From Methanoregula sp. (GTDB lineage Archaea > Halobacteriota > Methanomicrobia > Methanomicrobiales > Methanospirillaceae), in assembly GCA_041645435.1 (NCBI GenBank), contig JBAZQB010000003.1, positions 365,998 through 429,997 of the forward strand: a DNA stretch of 64,000 nt, read 5' to 3'. The notes below the pieces were generated by a model. That model was given only the letters and a program-made list of their open reading frames with translations, did not search any database and was not told the DNA's origin. Both the position numbers and the translations under genes were made by a program. Shown here in pieces: positions 33,767 through 42,508 of the stretch (the stretch's first letter is position 1; every line of letters begins with the position of its first letter).

Positions 33767-35182
33767 GTGAACGATATAGTATTCATGCTCGATGTCCAGC
33801 AGATCACACTCGCTTTTTTAGATGCGCGGCTGCAGGTACATCCCGATGTAGTGCGGTATATCCTGGAGCAGGGTGAACCCGACCTGATCGAACGCATTAT
33901 CGCAGGTGTACCCGATAATGCGATCGTTGTCTCGGCGCAGCACATTCCCGGTATGACCGTAACCCGTGACGGGACCCGGTTTCTCACCGATCCCTGCGTG
34001 GAAGTGGTCAGCGGCTCTGCCGGGACCTCCGGGCCCATAAACGGCACCGGGGATTACCTCCATTATTTCCGTGACCGTTATGCCCGGCTGGGGGGAATGA
34101 TCCGGAGCCGGTGCAGCACCATGCCCATCGAAGCGCTGACACGTTCCAACCGGTACCGGCAGGAAGAATGTACCATCATCGGTATGGTAACAGAAGTCAA
34201 GACCACCACAAACGGGCACCGGATCGCTGAACTCGAGGATACCTCGGCAAACATATCCGTACTCTTCAGGAAGGATCGCCCGGTCTTTTCCGATGCCGAG
34301 CGGATTATCCACGACGAAGTAATAGGGGTGAAGGGCAAGCTCTCCAGCGACGGGAAACTCTTCTTTGCCGAGCTCCTCTACCGCCCGGACATCCGCATTG
34401 ACAACACCCCGTTCCGGAGCGAAGAGCCGGGAAAAGCAGTCTTCATCTCCGATGTCCACGTGGGCAGCGACACCTTCCTGCAGGAGAGCTGGGACCGTTT
34501 TTCCGACTGGCTCTCGGATTCGGATTTCTCCTACCTGTTAATTGCCGGCGACCTCGTGGACGGGATCGGTATCTACCCGGGCCAGGAGAGCGAGCTGACG
34601 ATAAAAAACATCTACGAGCAGTACGAGGCGTTCGGCGCCATGATGCGCAAGCTTCCCTCGCGGATGAAGATCATCATATCGCCGGGCAACCACGACGTTG
34701 TCCGTGGCGCAGAGCCGCAGCCGGTGTTACCGGATGCATTCATTAAAAAATTCCCGGAAAACTGTATCCTCGTAGAAAACCCGGCACTGGTCAACCTGCA
34801 GGGTGTGCGGGTCCTGATGTATCACGGGAGATCGATCGATGATATGATAGGGCTTATTCCCGGGGCGTCCTACGAGCAGAGCGGGCTCATGATGCAGGAA
34901 ATGCTCCAGCGTCGCCACCTTGCACCGGCCTACGGGCGCAGGACCCCGATTGCGGCAGGAAAGATCGACCGGATGATCATCGATCCATTGCCCGAGATCC
35001 TGCATACCGGCCATGTCCATATCAAGGGAATTACAACTTACCGGGGCGTGCTTGGTATCAATGCCGGTACCTGGCAGTCCCAGACCAAGTTCCAGAAGCA
35101 GATGAACGTGAACCCGACTCCGGCACTGGCCGTTGTCGTCGATCTCCAGACACTGATTCCGGAGACATTTACCTTCGCGTGA
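33767..35182 (+). CDS. polB: DNA polymerase D (PolII) small subunit DP1
   Basis: A protein of up to 471 aa with an OB-fold region (residues about 130-200) and a calcineurin-like phosphoesterase domain: FISDVHVGSDTF, AGDLVDGIG, SPGNHDVVR, MYHGRSIDD and LHTGHVHIKG. All metal ligands of the Mre11-like 3'-5' proofreading exonuclease are present. It pairs with the large subunit DP2 (not in the window) in the replicative polymerase of Euryarchaeota. The frame opens at GTG 33767, but ATG 33785 (MLDVQQITLAF) fits the TATA box better. Confidence 0.93.
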   Translation: MNDIVFMLDVQQITLAFLDARLQVHPDVVRYILEQGEPDLIERIIAGVPDNAIVVSAQHIPGMTVTRDGTRFLTDPCVEVVSGSAGTSGPINGTGDYLHYFRDRYARLGGMIRSRCSTMPIEALTRSNRYRQEECTIIGMVTEVKTTTNGHRIAELEDTSANISVLFRKDRPVFSDAERIIHDEVIGVKGKLSSDGKLFFAELLYRPDIRIDNTPFRSEEPGKAVFISDVHVGSDTFLQESWDRFSDWLSDSDFSYLLIAGDLVDGIGIYPGQESELTIKNIYEQYEAFGAMMRKLPSRMKIIISPGNHDVVRGAEPQPVLPDAFIKKFPENCILVENPALVNLQGVRVLMYHGRSIDDMIGLIPGASYEQSGLMMQEMLQRRHLAPAYGRRTPIAAGKIDRMIIDPLPEILHTGHVHIKGITTYRGVLGINAGTWQSQTKFQKQMNVNPTPALAVVVDLQTLIPETFTFA

Positions 35183-35399
35183 AAAATACTTTTTTGTTGA
35201 GCGTCTGGTATTGTAACCGCTCAAAAATCCGGACGCTTACCGGGATTCCCCAGCTTACATCTCCTGCCGGAATAGGAACGGGGGCTTGACCATAAGCATA
35301 CATTAGAGTGGTATTGTAAAAAGGTCAGGATGCCGGGATGTTGCACCGGGACTGTGGCTGAACGATAATTCGGGGGAGCTTTGCACCGATAACGCAGGG

Positions 35400-36401
35400 T
35401 TACTGCCGTGCTGCCAGATACCGGGCTTCCTCTTCCCGGGCCTTTCCTTCCCATGCGCTGACAGTTGCATTATACGCAGCAAACTTCGGGTTGAAGACAA
35501 GACCTGTCACACCCTCGTTGAGCCCGGCAACCGTATTGCCGCCCGTAAATGTCCCGTCCAGGTATTCACCAATACCGGTATACACCACCCGGTCCACCCG
35601 CTTTACTGCAGATGCAATGACAACTCCGGGGCCCAGGTGGGTCTGATCGGAATCCACTCCAATGACGAACCGGCCCGGCGCTTTCTTCGCTTCAGTGATT
35701 GTGCCGAGACCGGAGTAGCCGGCTACGGTATAGATCACATCAGCTCCGTTGCGGTACATCCCGCCAGCAAGATCCTCTGCCCGGTCCGGATCGGAAAAAC
35801 CACCGAAAGAATTGTTCCGGACATATTCCTGATCTATGGTCATTGATGGATCGACTGCGTGCACCCCGGCAATGTATCCCTGCCGGAACCCCTCGAGCAG
35901 ATCCGACTGCGTCCCAAGAATAATCCCGACCCGGTGGGTTTTTGTGGCCGATGCTGCAAGGACACCTGCAAGGTAACTCTCCCCGAACGAGGTAATCTCG
36001 TACGCTTGTGTATTTTGCGATCCGATACCAGTCTGGTCAATGGCAAGGAACCGGATTTCCGGGTGTTCTGCAGCAAGCCGTTTCGTATCATCCGCATAGA
36101 TATAGCCGACCGTTATGATGAGGCCGGGATTTTCCGGTCCGCGGAGATTGTCAAGCAGCCCGGAGAATTTTGTATAATTGAGCGATGTAAACTCCTTCTT
36201 GGAGAACACCATGGCTTCCTGTGCGGTAAACAGGCCACGGTAGGCACTGTCGGTATAGGAAAGGTCACCTTTCTCCGAACCGTATACAATATACACGACA
36301 GGGTGCATGGGCTCATGCGGGATCACGTACACTGCCACGGATATTGCAAAAATGGCTATTGTCGCAACTACGGCTCCAATGAGGAGATACTTCCGGTTCA
36401 T
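35400..36401 (-). CDS. BMP/PnrA-type periplasmic-binding protein, membrane-anchored
   Basis: A 333-aa protein with one N-terminal membrane helix (YLLIGAVVATIAIFAISVAVYVI) and an extracellular domain of the basic membrane protein (BMP) family: ITVGYIYADDTKRLA, ITSFGESYLAGVLA, RNGADVIYTVAGYSGLG and VIGVDSDQTHLGPG. Relatives bind nucleosides for ABC uptake. No ABC ATPase or permease gene is nearby, so it may be a sensor input or use a transporter encoded elsewhere. Sequence lacks a lipobox. About 217 bases without a gene separate it from the polymerase gene. Confidence 0.85.
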   Translation of the reverse strand: MNRKYLLIGAVVATIAIFAISVAVYVIPHEPMHPVVYIVYGSEKGDLSYTDSAYRGLFTAQEAMVFSKKEFTSLNYTKFSGLLDNLRGPENPGLIITVGYIYADDTKRLAAEHPEIRFLAIDQTGIGSQNTQAYEITSFGESYLAGVLAASATKTHRVGIILGTQSDLLEGFRQGYIAGVHAVDPSMTIDQEYVRNNSFGGFSDPDRAEDLAGGMYRNGADVIYTVAGYSGLGTITEAKKAPGRFVIGVDSDQTHLGPGVVIASAVKRVDRVVYTGIGEYLDGTFTGGNTVAGLNEGVTGLVFNPKFAAYNATVSAWEGKAREEEARYLAARQ

Positions 36402-36726
36402 GGTTTCAAAAACACCCTTACCGGCTGATCGATGATGAGGGCAATAAGCCCGGGAGTCTTCCTTTCTATAGATATCACCTTGGTCGAGGGTACTGAATCA
36501 AATTATTGGCAATAAGTGGTACCGGTATTGTTCGTAGGAAAAGATGGGGAAACGGGTATGATAAGGATGTTTATCCGGTTTTAACAACATCTTGATCGGA
36601 CAAAAAAATCAGACGGACTATCCGCGGGGATACTCGTCAGACCGCGGACAAAATCACAATCCTCAAGTATTTTGATTCGCAATATCCGTGAATGGAGAGC
36701 GGAGCCGGAAAACCCGGGGTGGAGCG

Positions 36727-38568
36727 ATGAATATCAGTTCCCGGTTTGAGAGACGCGATCTCCTCTGGATTGCTGCAATCCTTGGAACGGCTGCCGGGGC
36801 ACTTCTCGCAAACCTTACGGGACTCCTTTTTGGGATCTCAAATGTCATCCCCCATCTCCTGTACATTCCGGTTGTGATCGCTGCATACCGGTACCCGCGC
36901 CGGGGGGTCATTATCGCCGGGTGCATCGGAGCGATCTACCTCCTCCTCGTAATCTTCATTGCCGGAACTTCGCCAACCGTTCTTGCCGAAGCACTGGTGC
37001 GCACCGCAGTCATTCTCGCGATCGGGTGGCTGATCGCAACCCTCACTCTTCGGCTCCGTGAACAGGAACTGCTCTACAAGGCCCTCTTTGACCATTCGGA
37101 AGGGGGCAGCATCCTGATTGCAGATATTGACGGCAACCGGACGATCGAGGAGATCAACTGGAAAGCTGCTACCCTTCTCCGCAGGAACGCTGCTGACCTG
37201 AAAGGTACTTCAGTAACGTCTATCTGGAGCGGCGAGGAAAAACAGGAGTTTTTCAACCGGCTCTCCCGCGAGGGGGCAGTATACGCGATTGAGACGGAAT
37301 TCTCTCTTCCGGATGATACCTCATTTATCGTCCTCGTTTCTGCGGCCACACTACCTGACAAACGGGCCGTCCTTACCTTCTTCGATATAACCAACCGGGT
37401 CCATGCCGAGCATGCGTTGAAGATGGCAAACGACAAACTCAGCATCCTCTCACGCTTCTCGGCAGACCATCTCCACCGGTCGGTCGACCAGATCCTCGAC
37501 ACGGTAGATGAGGCAGATACTCACTGCAATGATTCCGGCATACGCACATATATCGAACGTATCCGGACGCTGGCATGGAACGTAGCCCGCCAGCTCTTCC
37601 TGACGGAGTCTTACAAGGATCTCGGGTCGCTTCCAACGGTCTGGCTGAGTGTGCAGCGGACGCTTGAAACCGCCCGCCTTCCCTCGGATGACGACACGAT
37701 CTCGATCCGGTGCTGGACTGGACGCCTCGAGGTCTATGCAGATCCGCTCTTTGCCGATGTCCTGACCCATCTTTTGGAAAATTCACTGCGGCATAGCGGA
37801 GGCCGGGTAAAGAGCATCGTTGTCACGTATCATGAGACCCCCAAGGGGCTGGACCTCTGTTTCAGGGACGATGGTGCCGGGATCCCAAAAGAGAAGAAAC
37901 AGCAGATATTCGACTATGATGCCGGGGGGGGCGCGGGGATCGGACTCTTCATCTGCCGCCAGATTGTTGAGGTGACCGGTATGACCATACAGGAGACCGG
38001 TGTCGAGGGGGAAGGGGCACGGTTCGTGATCCATATTCCGCCAGGTGCGTACCGGATCGAGGGCACCAGCGATGATGCCCCCTTACTGCCTGTACCGTCT
38101 CTTCCGGCACGGCACTTCGCGAAACACAGCACCGGTGCAATTGTGAGAGAACTGGTTGCTTCGGAGTTTTCCCTGGCAGAGGCACTCTGGATCGATTACC
38201 ACAACACGAAGGGCGATATAAAAACAGACCGGATATTTGCGGCGTTTGATAACGGGCATGTGGTCTCGATCGCCCGGTGCAAACGACACATGGACGGGTT
38301 TGAAGTGGACGGCGTGTTCACCCCGGCCAGCCAGCGGGGTCACGGGTACGCGAATGCCGCTGTCTGGGGACTTGTTGAGGCATGCGGGCAGGATACCCTC
38401 TACATGCATTCGGTGTGGAATCTCACGAAGTTCTATGGCAATTACGGATTCGTCTCTATCGACGAGAAAGAGCTCCCGCCTACCATCCGGGAACGGTTTG
38501 CATGGGCACAGGGGGAGATGGAAGGAGCGAACGTCCGCCCGATGAGACGAGATCCAATTCCAGCCTGA
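36727..38568 (+). CDS. Membrane PAS sensor histidine kinase-like protein fused to a GNAT acetyltransferase domain
   Basis: A 613-aa multidomain protein. Order: about four membrane helices (residues 10-108), a PAS domain (115-225), a helical H-box region (235-300), a HATPase domain (330-440) with N box LLENSLRHS, G1 RDDGAGIP and G2 GGGAGIGLF, then a GNAT domain (475-600) with the acetyl-CoA motif SQRGHGYANAAVW and FYGNYGFVS. The H-box reads KLSILSRFSADHLHR where methanogen kinases usually have an R-H-D-I/L core, so the phosphoacceptor His is shifted or lost. No response regulator is adjacent. ATG 36727 follows GTGGAGCG; an ATG 39 bases upstream is also open. Acetyl target unknown. Confidence 0.85.
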   Translation: MNISSRFERRDLLWIAAILGTAAGALLANLTGLLFGISNVIPHLLYIPVVIAAYRYPRRGVIIAGCIGAIYLLLVIFIAGTSPTVLAEALVRTAVILAIGWLIATLTLRLREQELLYKALFDHSEGGSILIADIDGNRTIEEINWKAATLLRRNAADLKGTSVTSIWSGEEKQEFFNRLSREGAVYAIETEFSLPDDTSFIVLVSAATLPDKRAVLTFFDITNRVHAEHALKMANDKLSILSRFSADHLHRSVDQILDTVDEADTHCNDSGIRTYIERIRTLAWNVARQLFLTESYKDLGSLPTVWLSVQRTLETARLPSDDDTISIRCWTGRLEVYADPLFADVLTHLLENSLRHSGGRVKSIVVTYHETPKGLDLCFRDDGAGIPKEKKQQIFDYDAGGGAGIGLFICRQIVEVTGMTIQETGVEGEGARFVIHIPPGAYRIEGTSDDAPLLPVPSLPARHFAKHSTGAIVRELVASEFSLAEALWIDYHNTKGDIKTDRIFAAFDNGHVVSIARCKRHMDGFEVDGVFTPASQRGHGYANAAVWGLVEACGQDTLYMHSVWNLTKFYGNYGFVSIDEKELPPTIRERFAWAQGEMEGANVRPMRRDPIPA

Positions 38569-39013
38569 ACGCGGGGGCAACGAGGAGAGGGGGGGCCAGG
38601 TAGATTCTATTCAGCAATCCCAAAAATTATTCTGCTCTGTAGAAACAGGCATGAACAGGAGTTCGCTCCCAATCCATGAAAATCGTTTTATGATTCTCCC
38701 CCGCCTCAGGGCCTCTCCGAGGCACGGTGGGGCAATGAGGTTTTAGTATTTTTTGTCATTGAACCGCCGCGGGGCGCCCTTCGGGGCGGCGGCGTTTATC
38801 GTATCCGGGGGTATGGAGGTTTCAACCGCCATTATAGTTCCTGAAGGGGATAATTTTCATGGAAAATCATTTAGAAAACTCTGACGCTCTCGGGGGTTTC
38901 GCCCCCGCCACTGGGGCACCCCCCATTGCGATGACAACGTATTTCCTGTAACCTTCTCGGACTATCGCACTGCGCCCTTCCCCTTCACCCTGATGCGAAA
39001 TCTTCGTCAGACC
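38569..39013. other. Non-coding region with several stable hairpins
   Basis: About 445 bases without a credible gene between the kinase and the hydrogenase operon end. It holds a stem CGCCC (38775-38779), TTCG tetraloop, GGGCG (38784-38788) extended by GCCGC/GCGGC on the sides; a stem GGGGG, TTTCG, CCCCC around 38893-38907; and a dyad around GCCTCAGGGCCTCTCCGAGGC near 38706-38726. The strand of action is unclear. These could end the mbh operon transcript, or be a small RNA or an interspersed element (see the similar sequence near 56393). Confidence 0.45.
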
Positions 39014-39523
39014 TCATTCGCTCTTTTTTTCGCAGATGTCGCGAAGGATTCCAAGAAGACCGGAAAAATCCACAATAAAAAAATCCTGTTCCTTTAACAA
39101 TAGTCCACCAGTCATATCCGGCTGGATGCCGACAAGGGTCACCCGGGCCCGGGAATCCTGTTCAATGAATTCCATTACCACCGACAGGGGGAGTGCGTGG
39201 GTCGACAGTGAGCTGGCCTCTATAGTACCGGGCCCGATACAGGCAATGGTCCCGGGCCGGGCCCCCATATCTGCAGCATCAAAGAGGAGGACATGATCCG
39301 GGTGAAATCTGCGCAGAGGGGCAGTGATACTCTCCGGTACGGTCCCTGCCAGAAATACCCTGACACCGGGCAGGTGCAGCGGTTCGACCTCCCGTGCGGC
39401 AAGCATCCCGAGCCGATCAACAGGCGAGAGCTCATCACCGATACCCACGATGGCGATACGGCAGGCCCCCTCCAGCCGCTTCCGGAGACAGTCCGCCAGT
39501 ATCGGGTCCGGGATAAGATTCAT
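39014..39523 (-). CDS. hycI: [NiFe]-hydrogenase maturation protease, HycI type
   Basis: A 169-aa endopeptidase of the HybD/HycI family. IAIVGIGDELSPVDRLG is the N-terminal nickel-sensing motif, with VLLFDAADMGARPGTI, STHALPLSVVMEFIE and VTLVGIQPDMTGG, all as in HycI. It clips the C-terminal tail from the large hydrogenase subunit after Ni insertion. The partner encoded at 40847-42028 carries such a tail; the Ech large subunit does not. It is the last gene of the mbh operon, overlapping mbhN by 4 bases. Confidence 0.92.
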   Translation of the reverse strand: MNLIPDPILADCLRKRLEGACRIAIVGIGDELSPVDRLGMLAAREVEPLHLPGVRVFLAGTVPESITAPLRRFHPDHVLLFDAADMGARPGTIACIGPGTIEASSLSTHALPLSVVMEFIEQDSRARVTLVGIQPDMTGGLLLKEQDFFIVDFSGLLGILRDICEKKSE

Positions 39524-39879
39524 GTCACTACCGTTTCCCGATCAGTACCCGATTCCGAGAGTTCATTTTTCAGATGGATTGCTCCCGTAGGGCAGTGGCG
39601 TTCGCAGAGACCGCATCGGATGCACCTGAACAGGTTCAGTCGGGGTTTTTTCTTACGCTGAACCTTTTTTCCCTTGAACTCGATCTCTTTCGGGCTGTCC
39701 GCCATGGAAATGCACTGGACCGAACAGACAAGAGAGCACTTTGAGCACCCGATGCAGGTATCATCATTGATGACAACCCGCCCCCGGAACGCAGCCGGTA
39801 TCGGTACTTTTTCACGGGGATAAAGAATTGTAAAGGGTCGTGCGAGGAGATTTTTCACCATCTCATAAAGGACGCTCAT
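39520..39879 (-). CDS. mbhN: Mbh-type hydrogenase 2x[4Fe-4S] ferredoxin subunit (NuoI-like)
   Basis: A protein of about 119 aa, MSVLYEMVKNLLARPFTILY at the start, with two cluster motifs CIGCSKCSLVCS and CIRCGLCERHCP. The second ends in CP as usual; the first ends in CS. It passes electrons from ferredoxin to the small subunit. The ATG 39877-39879 is preferred because the longer frame is inside mbhM. It overlaps mbhM and hycI by 4 bases each. Confidence 0.9.
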   Translation of the reverse strand: MSVLYEMVKNLLARPFTILYPREKVPIPAAFRGRVVINDDTCIGCSKCSLVCSVQCISMADSPKEIEFKGKKVQRKKKPRLNLFRCIRCGLCERHCPTGAIHLKNELSESGTDRETVVT

Positions 39880-40850
39880 ATGCCCACCTGCCAGAAATTC
39901 ATGACGAGCACAAGAGCGACTTGCACGAGGGCGGCACCGGCAATATATTTCCAGCCGATGGCGTTGAGCTGATCGATACGGATCCGGCCGGTGGCTACCT
40001 TGATTGACGAGAGGACCAGGAGAATGGCAAGGGTCTTTACCAGGAACAGGAAAAACCCGGCTGCCCATCCAAGCCATACCGGCAGGATGACCCAGGGGGT
40101 CATCGGGCCACCGAGATAGAGGGCCGCGATGAGGGCACTGCCGGTCACAAGCGATGCATACTTTGCGAGATGCATGAGAGCAAGTCTCCTGCCGGTCAGT
40201 TCCGTCCAGGGGCCTGCAACAATCTCGGTCTCGGCCTCCGGGATATCAAAGGGGGTTCTCTCCAGTTTGGCCTGGAGACAGACCAGCGCAACCACAAATC
40301 CTATAGGCTGGAGGAGGAGGAACCAGGCATTCTCCTGCTGCCAGTGTGCGATCTCCGATACCGACCACGTCCCTGCCATCAGGGCGGGGGCGAGCATGAC
40401 GAGGAAGAACGGGACCTCGTAGATGAAGAGCTGGGTCACCGCCCGGATCCCCCCGATGGCCGAGAAGACGTTCCGGCTCAGCCAGCCCAGCAGGAAGAGG
40501 ACAATGGTCGGGATGAGGAGGAGATAGAGCACGAGGATGAGGTCTCCCTGGAACCGGATAATGCTGTTTCCTCCAACGGGTATGCAGAGAAAAGCAGTCA
40601 TGACCGCTGCAAGGGCGATTAACGGGGCCGCATCAAAGATCCTCCGGTCAACGCCATCGGGATCTATGACTTCCTTACCCAGCATCTTGACCACATCCGC
40701 ACAGGGTTGGAAGAACGGTGGCCCGACGCGGTTCTGCATCCGGGCCGTGACCCTCCGGTCCAGGAACTCAATGAACAGGGAGTATATCAGGAGAAAGACG
40801 AACCCCGGGAAGACAAGAATGTATAGGATCGTGAGGAGGGGATCGGTCAT
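39876..40850 (-). CDS. mbhM: Mbh-type hydrogenase membrane subunit (NuoH-like)
   Basis: About 324 aa with roughly eight membrane helices. FLDRRVTARMQNRVGPPFFQ is the conserved first cytoplasmic loop of NuoH/EchB proteins, and ERTPFDIPEAETEIVAGPWT is the acidic loop at the connection to the hydrogenase module. The start MTDPLLTILYILVF (ATG 40848-40850) overlaps the mbhL stop by 4 bases. It links the redox module to the ion-translocating arm. Confidence 0.92.
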   Translation of the reverse strand: MTDPLLTILYILVFPGFVFLLIYSLFIEFLDRRVTARMQNRVGPPFFQPCADVVKMLGKEVIDPDGVDRRIFDAAPLIALAAVMTAFLCIPVGGNSIIRFQGDLILVLYLLLIPTIVLFLLGWLSRNVFSAIGGIRAVTQLFIYEVPFFLVMLAPALMAGTWSVSEIAHWQQENAWFLLLQPIGFVVALVCLQAKLERTPFDIPEAETEIVAGPWTELTGRRLALMHLAKYASLVTGSALIAALYLGGPMTPWVILPVWLGWAAGFFLFLVKTLAILLVLSSIKVATGRIRIDQLNAIGWKYIAGAALVQVALVLVMNFWQVGI

Positions 40851-42028
40851 CGGCGCTCCTGCATGCTGGCGCGGAGATGACTTTGTTTCCTCAGCTCGTC
40901 GAAAGTTACAATGCCGGTTGTCCTTTTCTTGGAGTTCACTACGGTAATTCTTGACGTGCACGAGAGGCAGGGATCGATTGCGGCAACAATCACGGGTATG
41001 TCGGCAAGATTCTGGTTGACAAGACACAGGGCAACAGAGGTCCAGTTGGCAAGCGTCGGCGTGCGAATATCAACGCGTTCAACCTTGTCCGTGCCGTTGG
41101 TCCGGATGAAATGCGCCAGTTCTCCCCGCGGTGCTTCGTAGCGGGAGAGGATCTCCCCCATCGGAGCGGTTTTGGGCGCATTGACCCGGACCGGGCCTTC
41201 CGGGAGGTTCTCAAGACAATACCGGACAATCCTGATACTCTCCTGAAGTTCCCCGATGCGGACACGCGTCCGGCCATACACGTCGCCGCTGGTATCGGTC
41301 ACAACGTTCCAGGGCACCTCGGTATAGGCAAGGTAGGGATCGTCCCTGCGGATATCATAGTCCACCCCGCTTGCACGTGCCGTGGGTCCGACGGCACCAT
41401 AGGCAAGAGCTTCGTCCCTTGAGAGCTTCCCGACACCTTTGAAGCGGATCAGCAGGGTCTCCTGGTCATTGACCATCTTTGCATACTCGCGTATCCGTTC
41501 CTCGAGATGGGGCAGGCGTGCCAAGGCTGCATTCACTTCAGAAGGGGTCAGGTCACGGCGTATGCCACCAACTTCATTCATGCCATAATGAACCCGGTTC
41601 CCGCTCATCTCTTCAAGGGTGTCCTGGACCGCCTCGCGGTCACGCCAGGTCCACATGAACAGCGTGTTGAACCCCACCTCGTGCGCTGCAACCCCCAGCC
41701 ACAGGAGATGGCTGTGCATCCGCTCCAGCTCGGCGATGATGGTGCGGATGAACCGGGCCCGTGGCGGTATCTCCAGCTCCATGATCTCCTCGATCCCCTT
41801 GACAAAGACCGTTGAGTGGGAGTGGGAGCAGATCCCACAGACCCGTTCCAGCAGGGGGAGGACCCTGATGAAATCACGCTGCTCAGCTGCCTTTTCTATA
41901 CCCCGGTGGTTATACGACAGGTCCAGCTCGAGACGGACAATCCTCTCACCATCTGCAACAATCCGGAAATTCACGGGTTCTTTCAAGGCGGGATGGTGGG
42001 GTCCTATCGGAACAATGACATTCGCCAT
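40847..42028 (-). CDS. mbhL: Mbh-type [NiFe]-hydrogenase large (catalytic) subunit
   Basis: A 393-aa group 4 large subunit (NuoD relative). The Ni ligands are all present: RVCGICSHSH (C64, C67) and DPCLSCTSR (C354, C357). After Arg360 there is a 33-residue tail, ITVVNSKKRTTGIVTFDELR and on, resembling the tail of HycE that HycI removes. This predicts maturation by the protease at the end of the operon. It catalyses H+ reduction or H2 oxidation coupled to ion movement. Confidence 0.93.
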   Translation of the reverse strand: MANVIVPIGPHHPALKEPVNFRIVADGERIVRLELDLSYNHRGIEKAAEQRDFIRVLPLLERVCGICSHSHSTVFVKGIEEIMELEIPPRARFIRTIIAELERMHSHLLWLGVAAHEVGFNTLFMWTWRDREAVQDTLEEMSGNRVHYGMNEVGGIRRDLTPSEVNAALARLPHLEERIREYAKMVNDQETLLIRFKGVGKLSRDEALAYGAVGPTARASGVDYDIRRDDPYLAYTEVPWNVVTDTSGDVYGRTRVRIGELQESIRIVRYCLENLPEGPVRVNAPKTAPMGEILSRYEAPRGELAHFIRTNGTDKVERVDIRTPTLANWTSVALCLVNQNLADIPVIVAAIDPCLSCTSRITVVNSKKRTTGIVTFDELRKQSHLRASMQERR

Positions 42029-42508
42029 CTATATCCTCTCCCCGGGTATTCCGCCGTAGAAGGTGCCGGGATCCTTTTTCCAGTCTTTCCGCAGGGGATA
42101 CTCTTCCAAAGGCCAGTCCTCATTCAGCATAATTCTCTTTAAATCGGGATGACCCAGAAAAACGATGCCCAGCAGGTCATGGATCTGCCGTTCATAGATC
42201 CCTGCCGGCGGGAGGAGATCAGACATCGTGGGAACCTCCGGCTTGTCCCGCGGAAGTTCGATCGCAATTGAGATGACGGAGCGGTGAGGGCCGGTGAGAT
42301 GGTATACCAGTTCGAGGGTTTTGCCGTTGTCGACTGCGCTTATCGTTATCAGGCGATCACATTCCAGCAGTTCCCGGGCATTGGTGATCGCTGTACGGAC
42401 CGTTTCCGGGGTTGCTGTTATCCTGATGCGGTTATGGCGGACCTGCTCTGCGGTTCCCCATTCCTTCATCGTCTCCGCTACAAAGTCCCGTGTCAGGAGA
42501 GGTTTCAT
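42029..42508 (-). CDS. mbhK: Mbh-type hydrogenase subunit (NuoC-like, 30 kDa family)
   Basis: About 159 aa, starting MKPLLTRDFVAETMKEWG, with the family signature YERQIHDLLGIVFLGHPDL followed by LNEDWPLEEYPLRKDW. It binds no cofactor and braces the catalytic module. The ATG at 42506-42508 is used; the next gene upstream overlaps it by 4 bases and mbhL starts one base after its stop. Confidence 0.9.
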   Translation of the reverse strand: MKPLLTRDFVAETMKEWGTAEQVRHNRIRITATPETVRTAITNARELLECDRLITISAVDNGKTLELVYHLTGPHRSVISIAIELPRDKPEVPTMSDLLPPAGIYERQIHDLLGIVFLGHPDLKRIMLNEDWPLEEYPLRKDWKKDPGTFYGGIPGERI

